A stretch of 64,000 nucleotides of DNA from CAYLGY01 sp964383325 (GCA_964383325.1 CAYLGY010000002.1:37095-101094); one strand, 5' to 3'; counted from the first letter of the stretch, positions 1 to 9,163 are shown. A program made the numbers and translations. Notes: generated from the letters alone by a model not told the origin.

Positions 1-54
1 CAGATCTTCATGGTCCTGCTTGAACTCGACCTTGCCGGGCGGCTGGAGCGCCAT
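1..54 (-). CDS. N-terminus of an unidentified protein (partial)
   Basis: The ATG at 54-52 follows directly after the TGA (57-55) of the small gene upstream, an arrangement typical of a translationally coupled operon. Only 18 codons are inside the window (MALQPPGKVEFKQDHEDL), too few to recognise a family. The reading frame is open to the window edge. The assignment rests on the stop/start junction alone. Confidence 0.5.
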   Translation of the reverse strand, partial: MALQPPGKVEFKQDHEDL

Positions 55-258
55 TCAGGCGGCGCTGTCTCGCTGCTGCCCGGAGACGGATAGCGTCCCC
101 TCGCCGTTCAGCGCATCCCGCGCCTCCAGATGAGCCATCTCGATCAGGAAGGAGAGCATGTCACACCCTTCCGCCTCTGCCATCGCCCGCAGCTGCTCCA
201 GCATGGACTGAATATACTCAAGCGTTTCCACACGCCGCTTCGCCGGACTTACAGCCAT
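55..258 (-). CDS. Small conserved hypothetical protein, 67 aa
   Basis: The frame stays open upstream to 378, but the ATG at 258 is preferred because the residues before it look like non-coding translation, while those after it form an amphipathic helical protein (RRVETLEYIQSMLEQLRAMAEAEGCDM). I recall proteins of this size and composition as conserved hypotheticals in rhizobia, without a known function. There is no signal peptide or membrane segment. It is coupled to the next minus-strand gene with no spacer, so the two are probably co-transcribed. No function is assigned. Confidence 0.65.
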   Translation of the reverse strand: MAVSPAKRRVETLEYIQSMLEQLRAMAEAEGCDMLSFLIEMAHLEARDALNGEGTLSVSGQQRDSAA

Positions 259-657
259 ACAATCCGCCCCCCTGCCTGTCGTGAATAGTACACCTGCCTG
301 CGCCAATCCATGGATGAAAATGAGGTTGAAAAACCTTGAGGCACTCACCCTCTTCGGTTGTAACCTACGATTCCACATATTACTATTAATTGCAATCCAA
401 TTATTTATACAACTTTCCGTTGTAGTCTTCCGTCAATGCTTAAATGTAGTGTCAGCACTTGACCGGAGAGAAAAGCACAGCCATGTGACGATTGGAGCCA
501 TTCTGGACCTACCGGCCCGCTAGCCGGCAGGAAGCGCCCATGTCCTGCTCGTGCGCGTCGAAACTGCGCCCGGACCGATCGAACCGGACAGGAAGCGAAC
601 CGATCCGGAGCGCCAAGGCGGGTTGGCGCTCGAGTCAATGAGGGAAGTTTGTCGAAA
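259..657. other. Divergent intergenic region upstream of topA
   Basis: About 400 bp without a convincing gene, lying between the divergent small minus-strand gene and topA. The middle (about 355-450) is much more AT-rich than its surroundings, as expected for a promoter region. It contains a perfect inverted repeat TACAAC-N5-GTTGTA (408-424) and a nearby GGTTGTAACC (356-365), which could be an operator. No tRNA or small RNA is recognised here. Confidence 0.5.
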
Positions 658-3201
658 ATGGATGTCGTCATCGTCGAATCGCCGGCGAAAGCGAAAACGA
701 TCAACAAGTATCTCGGGCGGGGCTACAAGGTCCTGGCTTCGTTCGGGCATGTTCGCGACCTGCCGGCCAAGGACGGTTCGGTGCGCCCGGACGAGGATTT
801 CGCCATGTCCTGGGCAGCCGACAGCGCATCCTCGAAACGGCTGACCGAGATCTCGAAAGCGGTCCGGGAAGCCGATTCCCTCATTCTGGCGACCGACCCC
901 GACCGCGAGGGCGAGGCGATTTCCTGGCACGTGCTGGAAGTCCTGCGCCAGAAGAAGGTCCTGAAGGACAAGCCGGTCAAGCGCGTCGTGTTCAATGCCA
1001 TCACGCGCAAGGCGGTACTGGATGCGATGGCCAATCCGCGCGAAATCGACAATTCGCTGGTCGAGGCCTATCTGGCGCGCCGCGCGCTCGATTATCTCGT
1101 CGGCTTCAACCTGTCGCCCGTGCTGTGGCGTAAACTGCCGGGGGCGCGGTCGGCCGGCCGGGTGCAATCGGTTGCATTGCGACTGGTCTGCGATCGCGAG
1201 GCGGAAATCGAACGTTTCGTGCGCCAGGATTACTGGCAGATCGCCGCGAAATTGGCCACGCCGCGTGGCGAAGGTTTCGAGGCCCGCCTGACCGAGTTTG
1301 CCGGCGCCAGGCTGGGCAAGCTCGATATCGCCAGCGAGGATGAGGCCGAGGACATCCGCAAGATGCTTGACGGCGCCCGGTTCGCCGTTCGCTCGGTGGA
1401 GGCCCGGCCCACGAAGCGCAATCCGGCGCCGCCCTTCACCACCTCCACGCTGCAGCAGAGCGCCTCGTCCCGCCTGGGATTTTCGGCTTCGCGCACCATG
1501 CAGGTGGCGCAGCGCCTGTATGAAGGCGTCGATATTGGCGGCGAGACCGCCGGCCTCATCACCTATATGCGAACGGATGGCGTGCAGATCGCGCCGGAGG
1601 CTATTGCCGGGGCACGCGAAGCCATCCTTGCCGAGTTCGGCGAGAAGTACCTGCCGGAAAAGCCGCGCTACTATTCCGCCAAGGCCAAGAATGCCCAGGA
1701 AGCGCATGAGGCCATCCGCCCGACCGATTTTGCCCGTACGCCGGCCGAGATGCGCAAATATCTCGATTCCGACCAGGCAAGGCTTTACGAGCTGATCTGG
1801 AAACGCGCCATCGCCAGCCAGATGCCGCCAGCGGAGATCGAGCGCACGACGGTCGAGATCGATGCCATGAACGGAGCGCAGGCCGCACGGCTGCGCGCGA
1901 CCGGCTCGGTGATCCGCTTCGACGGCTTCATCGCCGCCCATTCCGACCGGAATGACGAGGACAAGGACGACGAAGACAAGCGCCTGCCGGAGATCCGGCC
2001 CGAGGACGCGCTGGAGCGCGAGGCGATACTGGTCAGCAAGCATACGACCGAGCCGCCGCCCCGCTATTCCGAGGCGGCCCTGATCCGCAAGATGGAGGAG
2101 CTCGGCATCGGCCGGCCGTCGACCTATGCGTCGACCCTGAAGACGCTCGAGGACCGCGAATATGTCCGCATCGAGCGCCGGCAGCTCATTCCGGAAGCCA
2201 AGGGCCGGCTGGTTACAGCCTTTCTGGAGGGGTTCTTCCGTCGCTATGTCGAATTCGACTTCACGGCGGCACTGGAGGAGAAGCTCGACCAGATTTCGGA
2301 CGGCAAGCTCGCCTGGAAGGAAGTGCTGCGTGACTTCTGGGAGGAATTCTCGCAAGCAGTCGCCGGCATCAAGGATCTGCGCGTGTCGCAGGTGCTCGAC
2401 GCGCTGAACGAGGAGCTGGCGCCGCTGGTATTTCCGGAACGTGCCGATGGCGGCGATCCGCGCAGCTGCCCGCGTTGCGGCACGGGCCAGCTTTCGCTCA
2501 AGATCAGCCGCTACGGCGCCTTTGTCGGTTGCTCGAACTATCCTGAATGCGGCTTCACGCGCCAGCTGGGCGCGGAAGGCGAGGATGCGGAAAGCGCTGG
2601 CAGCAACGGGCCGGACATGCTCGGCACCGATCCTGCGACGGGCGAGGAGATCACCCTGCGCACCGGCCGTTTCGGCCCCTATGTGCAGCGCGGCGACGGC
2701 AAGGAAGCAAAGCGCGCCAGCCTGCCGAAGGGCTGGAAGCCGGAAGACATCACCGAGGAAAAGGCGCTCGCCTTGCTGGCGCTGCCGCGGGAGATCGGCA
2801 TCCATCCCGAGAGCGGCAAGCCGATCTCGGCCGGCATCGGACGCTATGGCCCCTTCGTGCTGCATGACGGCACCTATGCCAATCTGGAGAATGTCGAAGA
2901 GGTGTTCACCATCGGCATCAACCGGGCGGTCGCCGTGCTTGCCGAGAAGAAGAGCCGCGGTGCGGGGAGCCGGGCCGCCGCCAGCACGCTGAAGGATCTC
3001 GGTGAACACCCGGAAGTGGGTGGCCGGATCACCGTGAAGAATGGCCGCTATGGTCCCTACGTGAATCATGGCAAGATCAATGCGACGCTGCCGAAGGGGA
3101 TGGAGCCGGAGGGCGTCACCCTGGAAACGGCATTGCAGCTCATTGCAGCCAAGTCGGCAAAGGCAGGCAGCCCGCGCCGCAAGTCAACAAAGGCAGGATG
3201 A
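658..3201 (+). CDS. topA: DNA topoisomerase I (type IA)
   Basis: Relaxes negatively supercoiled DNA by a transient 5'-phosphotyrosine break. The N-terminus is a TOPRIM domain (VVIVESPAKAKTI, then DPDREGEAISWH). The catalytic tyrosine is Tyr303 in ITYMRTDG. A four-cysteine zinc module begins at about residue 604 (CPRC...CSNYPEC) and is followed by three repeated C-terminal topoisomerase modules (each with GRYGPYV or GRFGPYV) and a basic tail. The length of 847 aa fits alphaproteobacterial TopA. A TTG at 649 is also in frame, but AGGGAAG at 641-647 sits too close to it and at a good distance from ATG 658. The stop overlaps the region just before rnr, so the two are coupled. Confidence 0.97.
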   Translation: MDVVIVESPAKAKTINKYLGRGYKVLASFGHVRDLPAKDGSVRPDEDFAMSWAADSASSKRLTEISKAVREADSLILATDPDREGEAISWHVLEVLRQKKVLKDKPVKRVVFNAITRKAVLDAMANPREIDNSLVEAYLARRALDYLVGFNLSPVLWRKLPGARSAGRVQSVALRLVCDREAEIERFVRQDYWQIAAKLATPRGEGFEARLTEFAGARLGKLDIASEDEAEDIRKMLDGARFAVRSVEARPTKRNPAPPFTTSTLQQSASSRLGFSASRTMQVAQRLYEGVDIGGETAGLITYMRTDGVQIAPEAIAGAREAILAEFGEKYLPEKPRYYSAKAKNAQEAHEAIRPTDFARTPAEMRKYLDSDQARLYELIWKRAIASQMPPAEIERTTVEIDAMNGAQAARLRATGSVIRFDGFIAAHSDRNDEDKDDEDKRLPEIRPEDALEREAILVSKHTTEPPPRYSEAALIRKMEELGIGRPSTYASTLKTLEDREYVRIERRQLIPEAKGRLVTAFLEGFFRRYVEFDFTAALEEKLDQISDGKLAWKEVLRDFWEEFSQAVAGIKDLRVSQVLDALNEELAPLVFPERADGGDPRSCPRCGTGQLSLKISRYGAFVGCSNYPECGFTRQLGAEGEDAESAGSNGPDMLGTDPATGEEITLRTGRFGPYVQRGDGKEAKRASLPKGWKPEDITEEKALALLALPREIGIHPESGKPISAGIGRYGPFVLHDGTYANLENVEEVFTIGINRAVAVLAEKKSRGAGSRAAASTLKDLGEHPEVGGRITVKNGRYGPYVNHGKINATLPKGMEPEGVTLETALQLIAAKSAKAGSPRRKSTKAG

Positions 3202-5508
3202 TTGGCGAAGGACAAGCCTGCTAGAGGAGGATCGCCTGCCCGCGATGCGGAAGCCGGCATGCCTTCGCGCGACCAGATCCTTGCCTTTCTGGCGGAACAT
3301 CCGGAGCGCTCCAGCCGCCGCGACATCGTCAAGGCCTTCGGACTTAAGGGACCGGCGCGAATTGCCCTGAAGGACATGTTGCGCGAATTGCAGGCGGACG
3401 GGCTGATCGAGGGCGGGCGCAAGCGCCTGGTGCGCACCGGCTCGCTGCCTCATGTGGCAGTGCTCGACATTCATGGCCGCGATGGCGATGGCGACCTTTT
3501 GGCGCGCCCGGTCGAATGGAACGGCGCCGCTGACGAGCCAGCGCCGGTCGTGCTCATCCGTCAGGAGCGTAAGGGCGGCCGCCAGGGCCCGGTGCCCGGC
3601 ATCGGCATGCGCGTCCTAGCCCGGACCTTTCCGCTGGCGGCAGGCGTCGGCCCCGCCTATTCGGCGCGCGTGATGAAAATCCTCGAGCGGCGGCGGGAAC
3701 GGGCGCTCGGCGTGCTGCGCCAGGCCGAGGACGGCACCTGGCGCATGGAACCGGTCGATCGCCGCCAGAACGAGATCATGCTGCAGGCCGGGGAACTGGG
3801 CGCGGCGCGGCCCGGCGACCTGATCGAGGTCGAGCCCGTACGCAGCTGGCGGGGCGGGCTGACCATTGGCCGCGTGGCGGCGGTGATCGGCTCGGTGGCA
3901 TCGGAAAAATCGATCTCGATGATCGCGCTGCATGCGCATGAGATACCGCATGTCTTCCCGCAGGCGGTGCTCGATGAAGCCGCTGCGGCGCAACCGGTCG
4001 CGCCGGGCGAACGCGAGGACTGGCGCGACATCGGGCTGATCACGATCGATCCGGAGGATGCCAAGGATCATGACGATGCGGTCCATGCCCAACCCGATGC
4101 GGATCCGGCCAATCCCGGCGGACATGTCGTGATCGTGGCGATCGCCGATGTCGCGGCCTATGTCCTGCCGGGCAGCGCCATGGACCGGGAAGCGCTGCGG
4201 CGCGGAAATTCTGTCTATTTCCCCGATCGGGTCGTTCCCATGCTGCCGGAACGGATCTCCAACGATCTCTGTTCGCTGCGCGAGGGCGAGGACCGGCCGG
4301 CAATGGCGGTGCGGATGCGTTTTGCCGCCGATGGCCGCAAGCTCGATCATCGCTTTCATCGCATCATGATGCGCTCGCGGGCCCGCCTCTCCTATGTGCA
4401 GGCCCAGAATGCCGCCGACGGACAACCCGACGACAAGACCGCGGCGCTTATGGAACCGGTGCTTCGCCCGCTCTGGGCCGCCTGGCATGCGCTCGATCGG
4501 GCCCGCAAGGCGCGCGAGCCACTGGAGCTTGACCTGCCGGAGCGCAAGATCCTGCTGCGGCCGGATGGCACCGTCGACCGGATCGTCGTCCCCGAACGGC
4601 TGGAGGCGCATCGGCTGATCGAGGAGTTCATGATCCAGGCCAATGTCGCGGCCGCCGAAACGCTCGAAGCCGCCCGCCAGCGGCTGATCTACCGCATTCA
4701 TGATTCGCCGTCGCTGGCCCGGCAGGAGGCGTTGCGCGAATTCCTGCGCACGCTCGGGCAGTCGCTGGCGCGCGGCGCCGAACTGACGCCGAAGCGCTTC
4801 AATGCCATCCTGCGGAACTTTGCCGGCACGGAGCATGAGCAACTGGTCAATGAGGTCGTGCTGCGCACGCAGAGCCAGGCGGAGTATTCTCCGCATAATA
4901 TCGGTCATTTCGGCCTCAGCCTGAAGCGATACGCGCATTTCACGTCACCCATCCGGCGCTATGCCGATCTGGTCGTTCACCGGGCGCTGATCCGCGCCCT
5001 CTCGCTTGGAGAGGGTGGCCTCGCGCCCGAGGAGGAAGCGCGGCTGGAGGAAATTTCGGGTCTCATTTCCATCAGCGAGCGGCGCGCCATGCTGGCCGAG
5101 CGCGACACGATCGACCGGCTGGTCGCTTCCCATCTTGCCGAGCGGATCGGCCAGCGCTTTGCGGGCAGGATTTCGGGCGTCACCCGCGCCGGCCTGTTCG
5201 TCCGCCTGCAACATATTGGCGCAGATGGTTTCGTTCCGGTATCCAGACTCGAAGACGACTATTATGTCTACGACGAAACCGGCCATGCCCTTGTCGGAAG
5301 GTCCAGCGGAAGCGGCTACCGGCTCGGGGATCTGGTGGAAGTGGAACTCGTCGAGGTCGCGCCGATGGCCGGCGCAATGCAGTTCGAAATGGCAAGCGAG
5401 CCGCGCCCCCTGCCGCAATCGGCTCGCTCCTATCACAAGTCCCGCGGCAGGAGCGGAAACCGGCAGCGCGCAGTGGCGCGTTCCCGTCCCCCGCGCAACA
5501 GGAGCTGA
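3202..5508 (+). CDS. rnr: Ribonuclease R (RNB/VacB family)
   Basis: A processive 3'-5' exoribonuclease that degrades structured RNA, including rRNA and mRNA. It has an N-terminal winged-helix segment (SRDQILAFLAEHPERSS), cold-shock/OB regions, the RNB catalytic core with the acidic motif ITIDPEDAKDHDDAVH (about residues 278-293), a C-terminal S1 domain (SGVTRAGLFVRL) and a short Arg/Ser-rich tail. It starts with TTG immediately after the topA stop codon, with AGGCAGGA just upstream. The next in-frame ATG (3259) would remove 19 residues without an obvious ribosome-binding site. The length of 768 aa is usual. It is co-transcribed with topA. Confidence 0.95.
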   Translation: MAKDKPARGGSPARDAEAGMPSRDQILAFLAEHPERSSRRDIVKAFGLKGPARIALKDMLRELQADGLIEGGRKRLVRTGSLPHVAVLDIHGRDGDGDLLARPVEWNGAADEPAPVVLIRQERKGGRQGPVPGIGMRVLARTFPLAAGVGPAYSARVMKILERRRERALGVLRQAEDGTWRMEPVDRRQNEIMLQAGELGAARPGDLIEVEPVRSWRGGLTIGRVAAVIGSVASEKSISMIALHAHEIPHVFPQAVLDEAAAAQPVAPGEREDWRDIGLITIDPEDAKDHDDAVHAQPDADPANPGGHVVIVAIADVAAYVLPGSAMDREALRRGNSVYFPDRVVPMLPERISNDLCSLREGEDRPAMAVRMRFAADGRKLDHRFHRIMMRSRARLSYVQAQNAADGQPDDKTAALMEPVLRPLWAAWHALDRARKAREPLELDLPERKILLRPDGTVDRIVVPERLEAHRLIEEFMIQANVAAAETLEAARQRLIYRIHDSPSLARQEALREFLRTLGQSLARGAELTPKRFNAILRNFAGTEHEQLVNEVVLRTQSQAEYSPHNIGHFGLSLKRYAHFTSPIRRYADLVVHRALIRALSLGEGGLAPEEEARLEEISGLISISERRAMLAERDTIDRLVASHLAERIGQRFAGRISGVTRAGLFVRLQHIGADGFVPVSRLEDDYYVYDETGHALVGRSSGSGYRLGDLVEVELVEVAPMAGAMQFEMASEPRPLPQSARSYHKSRGRSGNRQRAVARSRPPRNRS

Positions 5509-5515
5509 ATCCGGC

Positions 5516-5968
5516 ATGGATATTCGTGTATATGGCGATGGTCAGGTGCATTCTGACGGCGAAGCGCGGGACCTGCGCCGGTCCGTCTGGCGGGGACTGG
5601 CCTGCCGATGCCCTGCCTGTGGTGTCGGCAAGACCTTCCGCGCCTTTGCCAAGGTCGTGGACCGGTGCAGCCATTGCGGTGAGGAACTTCACCACCACCG
5701 CGCCGACGACCTGCCCGCCTATCTCGTCATCCTCGTGGTCGGCCATGTTGTCGTCGCCGCCTTCATGGGCTTCGAGGCCCTGTTCGACATGACGATGTGG
5801 CAACATCTGGCAATCTGGATCCCGATCACCATCCTCTCCTCGCTCGCCATGCTGCCGCCAGTGAAAGGTGGCGTCGTCGGGCTGCAATGGGCTCTGAAGA
5901 TGCACGGTTTCGGGGGCGAGCCGGACCGGCTGGAGGATCACCCGGAGCTGTCGAAACATGAAAGCTAG
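5516..5968 (+). CDS. DUF983 family membrane protein
   Basis: 150 aa. The N-terminal half has a zinc-ribbon-like pair of CxxC motifs (CRCPACG near residue 29 and CSHCG near 53). The C-terminal half has two hydrophobic segments (LVILVVGHVVVAAFMGF and an LAIWIPITILSSLAML stretch). This layout is that of DUF983, an alphaproteobacterial inner-membrane family of unknown function that commonly follows rnr. The ATG is 7 nt after the rnr stop and GGAG lies 5' of it. The 3' end overlaps the following Nudix gene by 11 nt, so it belongs to the topA-rnr operon. Confidence 0.85.
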   Translation: MDIRVYGDGQVHSDGEARDLRRSVWRGLACRCPACGVGKTFRAFAKVVDRCSHCGEELHHHRADDLPAYLVILVVGHVVVAAFMGFEALFDMTMWQHLAIWIPITILSSLAMLPPVKGGVVGLQWALKMHGFGGEPDRLEDHPELSKHES

Positions 5969-6728
5969 ATCTGCTTCCGATCTGATCGGAATGACGCGCA
6001 AGGAGATGGAAGGCGTCGATGCCGAGGATGGCGCCATGGGGGCGGGACCGCGGCGTCCCGTGGATTCCGCCACGCTGATCCTGCTAGACTGGCGAGACGG
6101 CGTGCCGCACGTGCTTCTCGGACGCCGGGCGCGCCACCATGCCTTCATGCCGGGCAAATTCGTCTTTCCCGGCGGGCGCACGGATCCGGCGGACGGGCGC
6201 ATCCTTCCGATGAATGACCTCGACCCCGAGGAAAAAATCCGCCTGATGGCCGGCCCCGGACGATCCGTCAGCGCCACGCGCGCCCGCGCCATTGCGCTCA
6301 GCGCCATCCGCGAGACCTATGAGGAAGCCGGCTATCTCCTCGGCCAGCCGGGGCAGTTGCGCACCACAAGCCCGTCCTGGTCCGGTTTTGTGGAACAGGG
6401 CGTGGTCCCGGATCTCTCGCCGCTGCGGTTCGTCGCCAGGGCGGTGACGCCGCCAGGACGCATCCGCAGGTTCGACACGCGCTTCCTGGCCGCGCCCCTG
6501 TCCGCTGTTTCCGTGCAGCTGGCGCAAGGCGGGCCGACGCAGGAGCTGGAGGGGCTGGTCTGGCTTTCGCTGGAAGAAGCCATGGAGGCCGACATTCCGC
6601 GCATCACCGCGGTCGTGCTGAGCGAGCTGGCACTGCGACTCAAGGCAGATCCGGAACTCAGGCCGGCCGGTGCGCCGATCCCCTATTTCCGCTTCCGCGG
6701 CGACCGGTTTCACCGCGACACGATCTGA
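5958..6728 (+). CDS. Nudix hydrolase
   Basis: 256 aa. Hydrolyses nucleoside diphosphate-X compounds; the substrate cannot be told from the sequence. The Nudix box is split in the manner of the longer family members: FPGGRTD (about residues 70-76), an insertion, then AIRETYEEAGYLL (about 116-128) holding the metal-binding glutamates. The start overlaps the DUF983 gene by 11 nt. The same order (rnr, DUF983, Nudix, rpmG) is familiar from rhizobia. Confidence 0.88.
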   Translation: MKARSASDLIGMTRKEMEGVDAEDGAMGAGPRRPVDSATLILLDWRDGVPHVLLGRRARHHAFMPGKFVFPGGRTDPADGRILPMNDLDPEEKIRLMAGPGRSVSATRARAIALSAIRETYEEAGYLLGQPGQLRTTSPSWSGFVEQGVVPDLSPLRFVARAVTPPGRIRRFDTRFLAAPLSAVSVQLAQGGPTQELEGLVWLSLEEAMEADIPRITAVVLSELALRLKADPELRPAGAPIPYFRFRGDRFHRDTI

Positions 6729-6744
6729 TTTACGCCAGTAGCGC

Positions 6745-6772
6745 TTGACTTTCGTGGCCCGATCCGTATTTG
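6745..6772 (+). promoter_or_regulatory. Candidate sigma-70 promoter of rpmG
   Basis: TTGACT (6745-6750) and TATTTG (6767-6772) are separated by 16 bp, between the Nudix stop and rpmG. The -35 match is good and the -10 match is weak. It would give rpmG its own transcript in addition to read-through. Confidence 0.4.
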
Positions 6773-6842
6773 TCGCGGCCATGAGACTGCGATGGCGCCA
6801 CGGCGTCCGCGGGATGTTCTCCACAAGATTGCGGAAAGCGAT

Positions 6843-7010
6843 ATGGCCAAGGCAACGACCATCAAGATCCGGCTGAATTCCACGGCCGATACCGGCTATT
6901 TCTACGTGACGAAAAAGAATAGCCGCACCATGACCGACAAGATGCGCAAGCGCAAATATGATCCGGTTGCGCGCAAGCATGTCGAATTCGTCGAAGGCAA
7001 GATCAAGTAG
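6843..7010 (+). CDS. rpmG: 50S ribosomal protein L33
   Basis: 55 aa, the usual length. The start ([18 protein letters not shown]) and the ending ([12 protein letters not shown]) are typical of proteobacterial L33. It has no CxxC pairs, so it is the zinc-independent form. It is a component of the large ribosomal subunit near the E site. The frame is open further upstream, but ATG 6843 matches the family start exactly. Confidence 0.97.
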   Translation: MAKATTIKIRLNSTADTGYFYVTKKNSRTMTDKMRKRKYDPVARKHVEFVEGKIK

Positions 7011-7493
7011 TTCAGGCTCCAGCCTCGATCCTCATGCCCCTTCTCGAGGGCCTGTCCGGTGGAATGAATTGTGGAACGAGCTTCAGGTGCCATGCGCGCT
7101 TGCATGGTCTTGCTCGATGTCAGCAAAGCGAAGCTGGAAAAGCAGAAGGGGCCGACCGGCACGGGTCAACGGTACGAGGAAACCGTTACTGACCTGCGCC
7201 GATCGGCGGACCCCACGGACCCAGGAGATGCGGCGGACCTGAGCATCATGGGGTATTGCCGAGAAACCTGCCTTGCGGCAATCGCGATTTCGACCGGAAC
7301 ATTTCGTAACATTCGCGCAAAGTTCCGGTGAAATCAATCCTTCCTTAACCATGCCGGGCCATCGCCTGCAAACAAGGTTAACGAGGGCAAGCATGTCCAA
7401 CGCCCCGCGCGTCTTTCGGCCCCTTGCGGCGTGAGAAGCGGACCAGCTCCGCCTTCGACCGGAAATCCGCCGCATTTCTCAGTGTTTGATACA
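7011..7493. other. Intergenic region after rpmG
   Basis: About 480 bp with no convincing gene on either strand. A 13-codon frame (MSNAPRVFRPLAA) starts at 7393 after GAGGG, next to a TTAACC...GGTTAA inverted repeat (about 7345-7382), and could be a leader or a broken gene start. The region runs straight into the palindrome array. Confidence 0.4.
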
Positions 7494-7795
7494 GCATGAT
7501 CCCGGAAAGTGGTCAGCGCTTTCCGGACAAGATCATGCGATGCAAAAATGCCATGATCCCGGAAAGTGGTCAGCACTTTCCGGACAAGATCATGCGAAAG
7601 CAAAAATGCCATGATCCCGGAAAGTGGTCANNNNNNNNNNNNNNNNNNNNNNNNNNNNNNNNNNNNNNNNNNNNNNNNNNNNNNNNNNNNNNNNNNNNNN
7701 NNNNNNNNNNNNNNNNNNNNNNNNNNNNNNCTTTCCGGACAAGATCATGCGAAAGCAAAAATGCCATGATCCCGGAAAGTGGTCAGCGCTTTCCG
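7494..7795. repeat. Tandem array of a palindromic repeat, interrupted by an assembly gap
   Basis: Each unit is about 57-58 bp: a palindrome running from GCATGATCCCGGAAAG to CTTTCCGGACAAGATCATGC, then a spacer such as GAAAGCAAAAATGCC. Copies begin at 7494, 7551, about 7609 and 7764. The outer arms GCATGATC/GATCATGC and inner arms CCGGAAAG/CTTTCCGG are perfect complements, so one strand would fold into a long hairpin. The 100-N run lies inside the array, so the true copy number is unknown. The last copy is truncated. It resembles palindromic intergenic repeats that I recall from rhizobial genomes. Confidence 0.9.
7631..7730. other. Assembly gap (100 N)
   Basis: Exactly 100 N, a conventional placeholder length, flanked on both sides by identical tandem palindrome sequence. 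The gap is explained by the repeat and need not contain unique DNA. Confidence 0.95.
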
Positions 7796-7896
7796 TAAGG
7801 AATCCGGGCGGTCGCACGGAATCCGATCGTGGCGCCGATTCGATTGGAGAGAACCCTGATCCGGGGGTCGAGGATCATGCGGAAAGGATACCGGAA

Positions 7897-8226
7897 ATGC
7901 GCAGCAGTTTCGTCCTGATCCTTGGCGCGCTTCTACTCGCTGCCGGCAATGCGCAGGCAATTTCACGCTATCCCCTGTCCGGCCTCACCTGCGAGGCGGC
8001 GCGCGCGCTGGTGCAGCAGGAAGGCGCTGTCATCTTCCGATTTCCCTCTCCCCGCAATCGCTCGCATGTGTTGTATGACCGCTTCGTGCATCATGGCGGC
8101 CACTGCACCTTCGGCGAAACCACCGTCCTGCGCAGCGTTCCGGCGGCCGATGGAAGCTGCGCGCTACTGATCTGCCAGCAGCGCAGCGGCGATGATCCCC
8201 TGTTCCGGCGCGGCTTCGGCGATTGA
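7897..8226 (+). CDS. Small secreted protein with four cysteines
   Basis: 109 aa with a clear signal peptide (MRSSFVLILGALLLAAGNAQA, cleavage after AQA). The mature part has cysteines in a TCEAARALVQQEGAVIFR segment, in HCTFGE, and two in CALLIC, enough for two disulfides. I recall this type (YPLSGLTC...GAVI.R.PSPRN) as a conserved periplasmic hypothetical protein in rhizobia. The ATG at 7897 was chosen because it starts the signal peptide; the open frame upstream runs through the repeat array and gap. Function unknown. Confidence 0.75.
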   Translation: MRSSFVLILGALLLAAGNAQAISRYPLSGLTCEAARALVQQEGAVIFRFPSPRNRSHVLYDRFVHHGGHCTFGETTVLRSVPAADGSCALLICQQRSGDDPLFRRGFGD

Positions 8227-8333
8227 GTTTCCGGTCGGGCACGGCCTGCGAAAAATTTCCATTCAACCGGAAAACGCGCTACATCACGGCGCTGTTTCGC
8301 TGAAACGGCGTCGTGACGGAAGAGGAGCGAATG

Positions 8334-9101
8334 ATGGATTCGAGACGCATGGTAGTCGTGACCGGAGGCAGCAAGGGCATCGGTATGGCCTGCGTGGAAA
8401 AATTCGCGGAAGCGGGCGACCGGGTAGCGCTCGTCGATGTCGACCGGGAAGCGGGCCAGTCCGTGGCGGCAGGATTTGCGGATGGCGCGGTCCATTTCAT
8501 CCATGCCGATCTCAGTGACGAGCATGCCGCGCGCGCCGCGATCCGCGAGGCGAAGGCAGTCTCCGGCAGGCTGGACGTGCTGGTCAACAGCGCCGGAATC
8601 GTCTCGGGTGCGCCGATCCTCGATTTCACGGTCGAGCAGTTCGAGCGTGTCTTGCGCGTCAATGTGCTGGCAAGCTTCATCTGCGCCCAGGAGGCGGCGC
8701 GAATCATGGTGGAAGGCGGCCATGGCGCGATCATCAACATGTCCTCGATCAATGGCACGGTCGCCCTGCCCGACCAGGTTGCGTATTGCGCCTCCAAGGG
8801 CGCGGTAAACCAGCTCACGCGCTCGATGGCGCTCGCCCTCGCGCCGCAGAATGTGCGCGTCAATGCGGTCGCGCCGGGCACGGTGCTGACCGACATGGCG
8901 CGGACGGTCCTGCAGGGCAGCGAGGCCATGTCGGCCATGTTGAGCCGAACACCGATCGGGCGTGGCGCCGAACCTTCGGAAGTCGCCTCTGTCGTCCATT
9001 TCCTCGCGAGCGACGCCGCCTCCTACATAACCGGGGAAATCATCACGGTCGATGGCGGCCGGATGGCCCTGAACTACACCATGCCGCAGCAAAGTCGTTG
9101 A
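8334..9101 (+). CDS. SDR-family NAD(P)-dependent oxidoreductase
   Basis: 255 aa, classical short-chain dehydrogenase. The cofactor motif TGGSKGIG is at residues 10-17, NSAG at about 85-88, and the catalytic Tyr151-xxx-Lys155 in YCASKGA, with the active-site serine in the INMSS segment. The C-terminus ends with the usual ITVDGG. ATG 8334 has AGGAG six bases upstream; ATG 8331 and GTG 8313 are also in frame but worse spaced. Its substrate is unknown. Its position before an M20 amidohydrolase and a peptide-type importer suggests a role in catabolism of the imported compound, which is inference. Confidence 0.88.
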   Translation: MDSRRMVVVTGGSKGIGMACVEKFAEAGDRVALVDVDREAGQSVAAGFADGAVHFIHADLSDEHAARAAIREAKAVSGRLDVLVNSAGIVSGAPILDFTVEQFERVLRVNVLASFICAQEAARIMVEGGHGAIINMSSINGTVALPDQVAYCASKGAVNQLTRSMALALAPQNVRVNAVAPGTVLTDMARTVLQGSEAMSAMLSRTPIGRGAEPSEVASVVHFLASDAASYITGEIITVDGGRMALNYTMPQQSR

Positions 9102-9163
9102 GCCTTCGGCCCTGAACAAGCTTCGACTTGCCATTTGCGGCGAACCGGCTTCAACTGGGCGCG

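Noticed and set aside
520..3069. An 849-codon open frame on the minus strand opposite topA
   Set aside because: It is a high-GC antisense shadow: topA on the plus strand has full domain and motif support, and the opposite frame has none.
7494..7795. CRISPR-like array
   Set aside because: The units are strong palindromes with nearly identical short spacers, and no cas genes are nearby. It is a tandem intergenic repeat.
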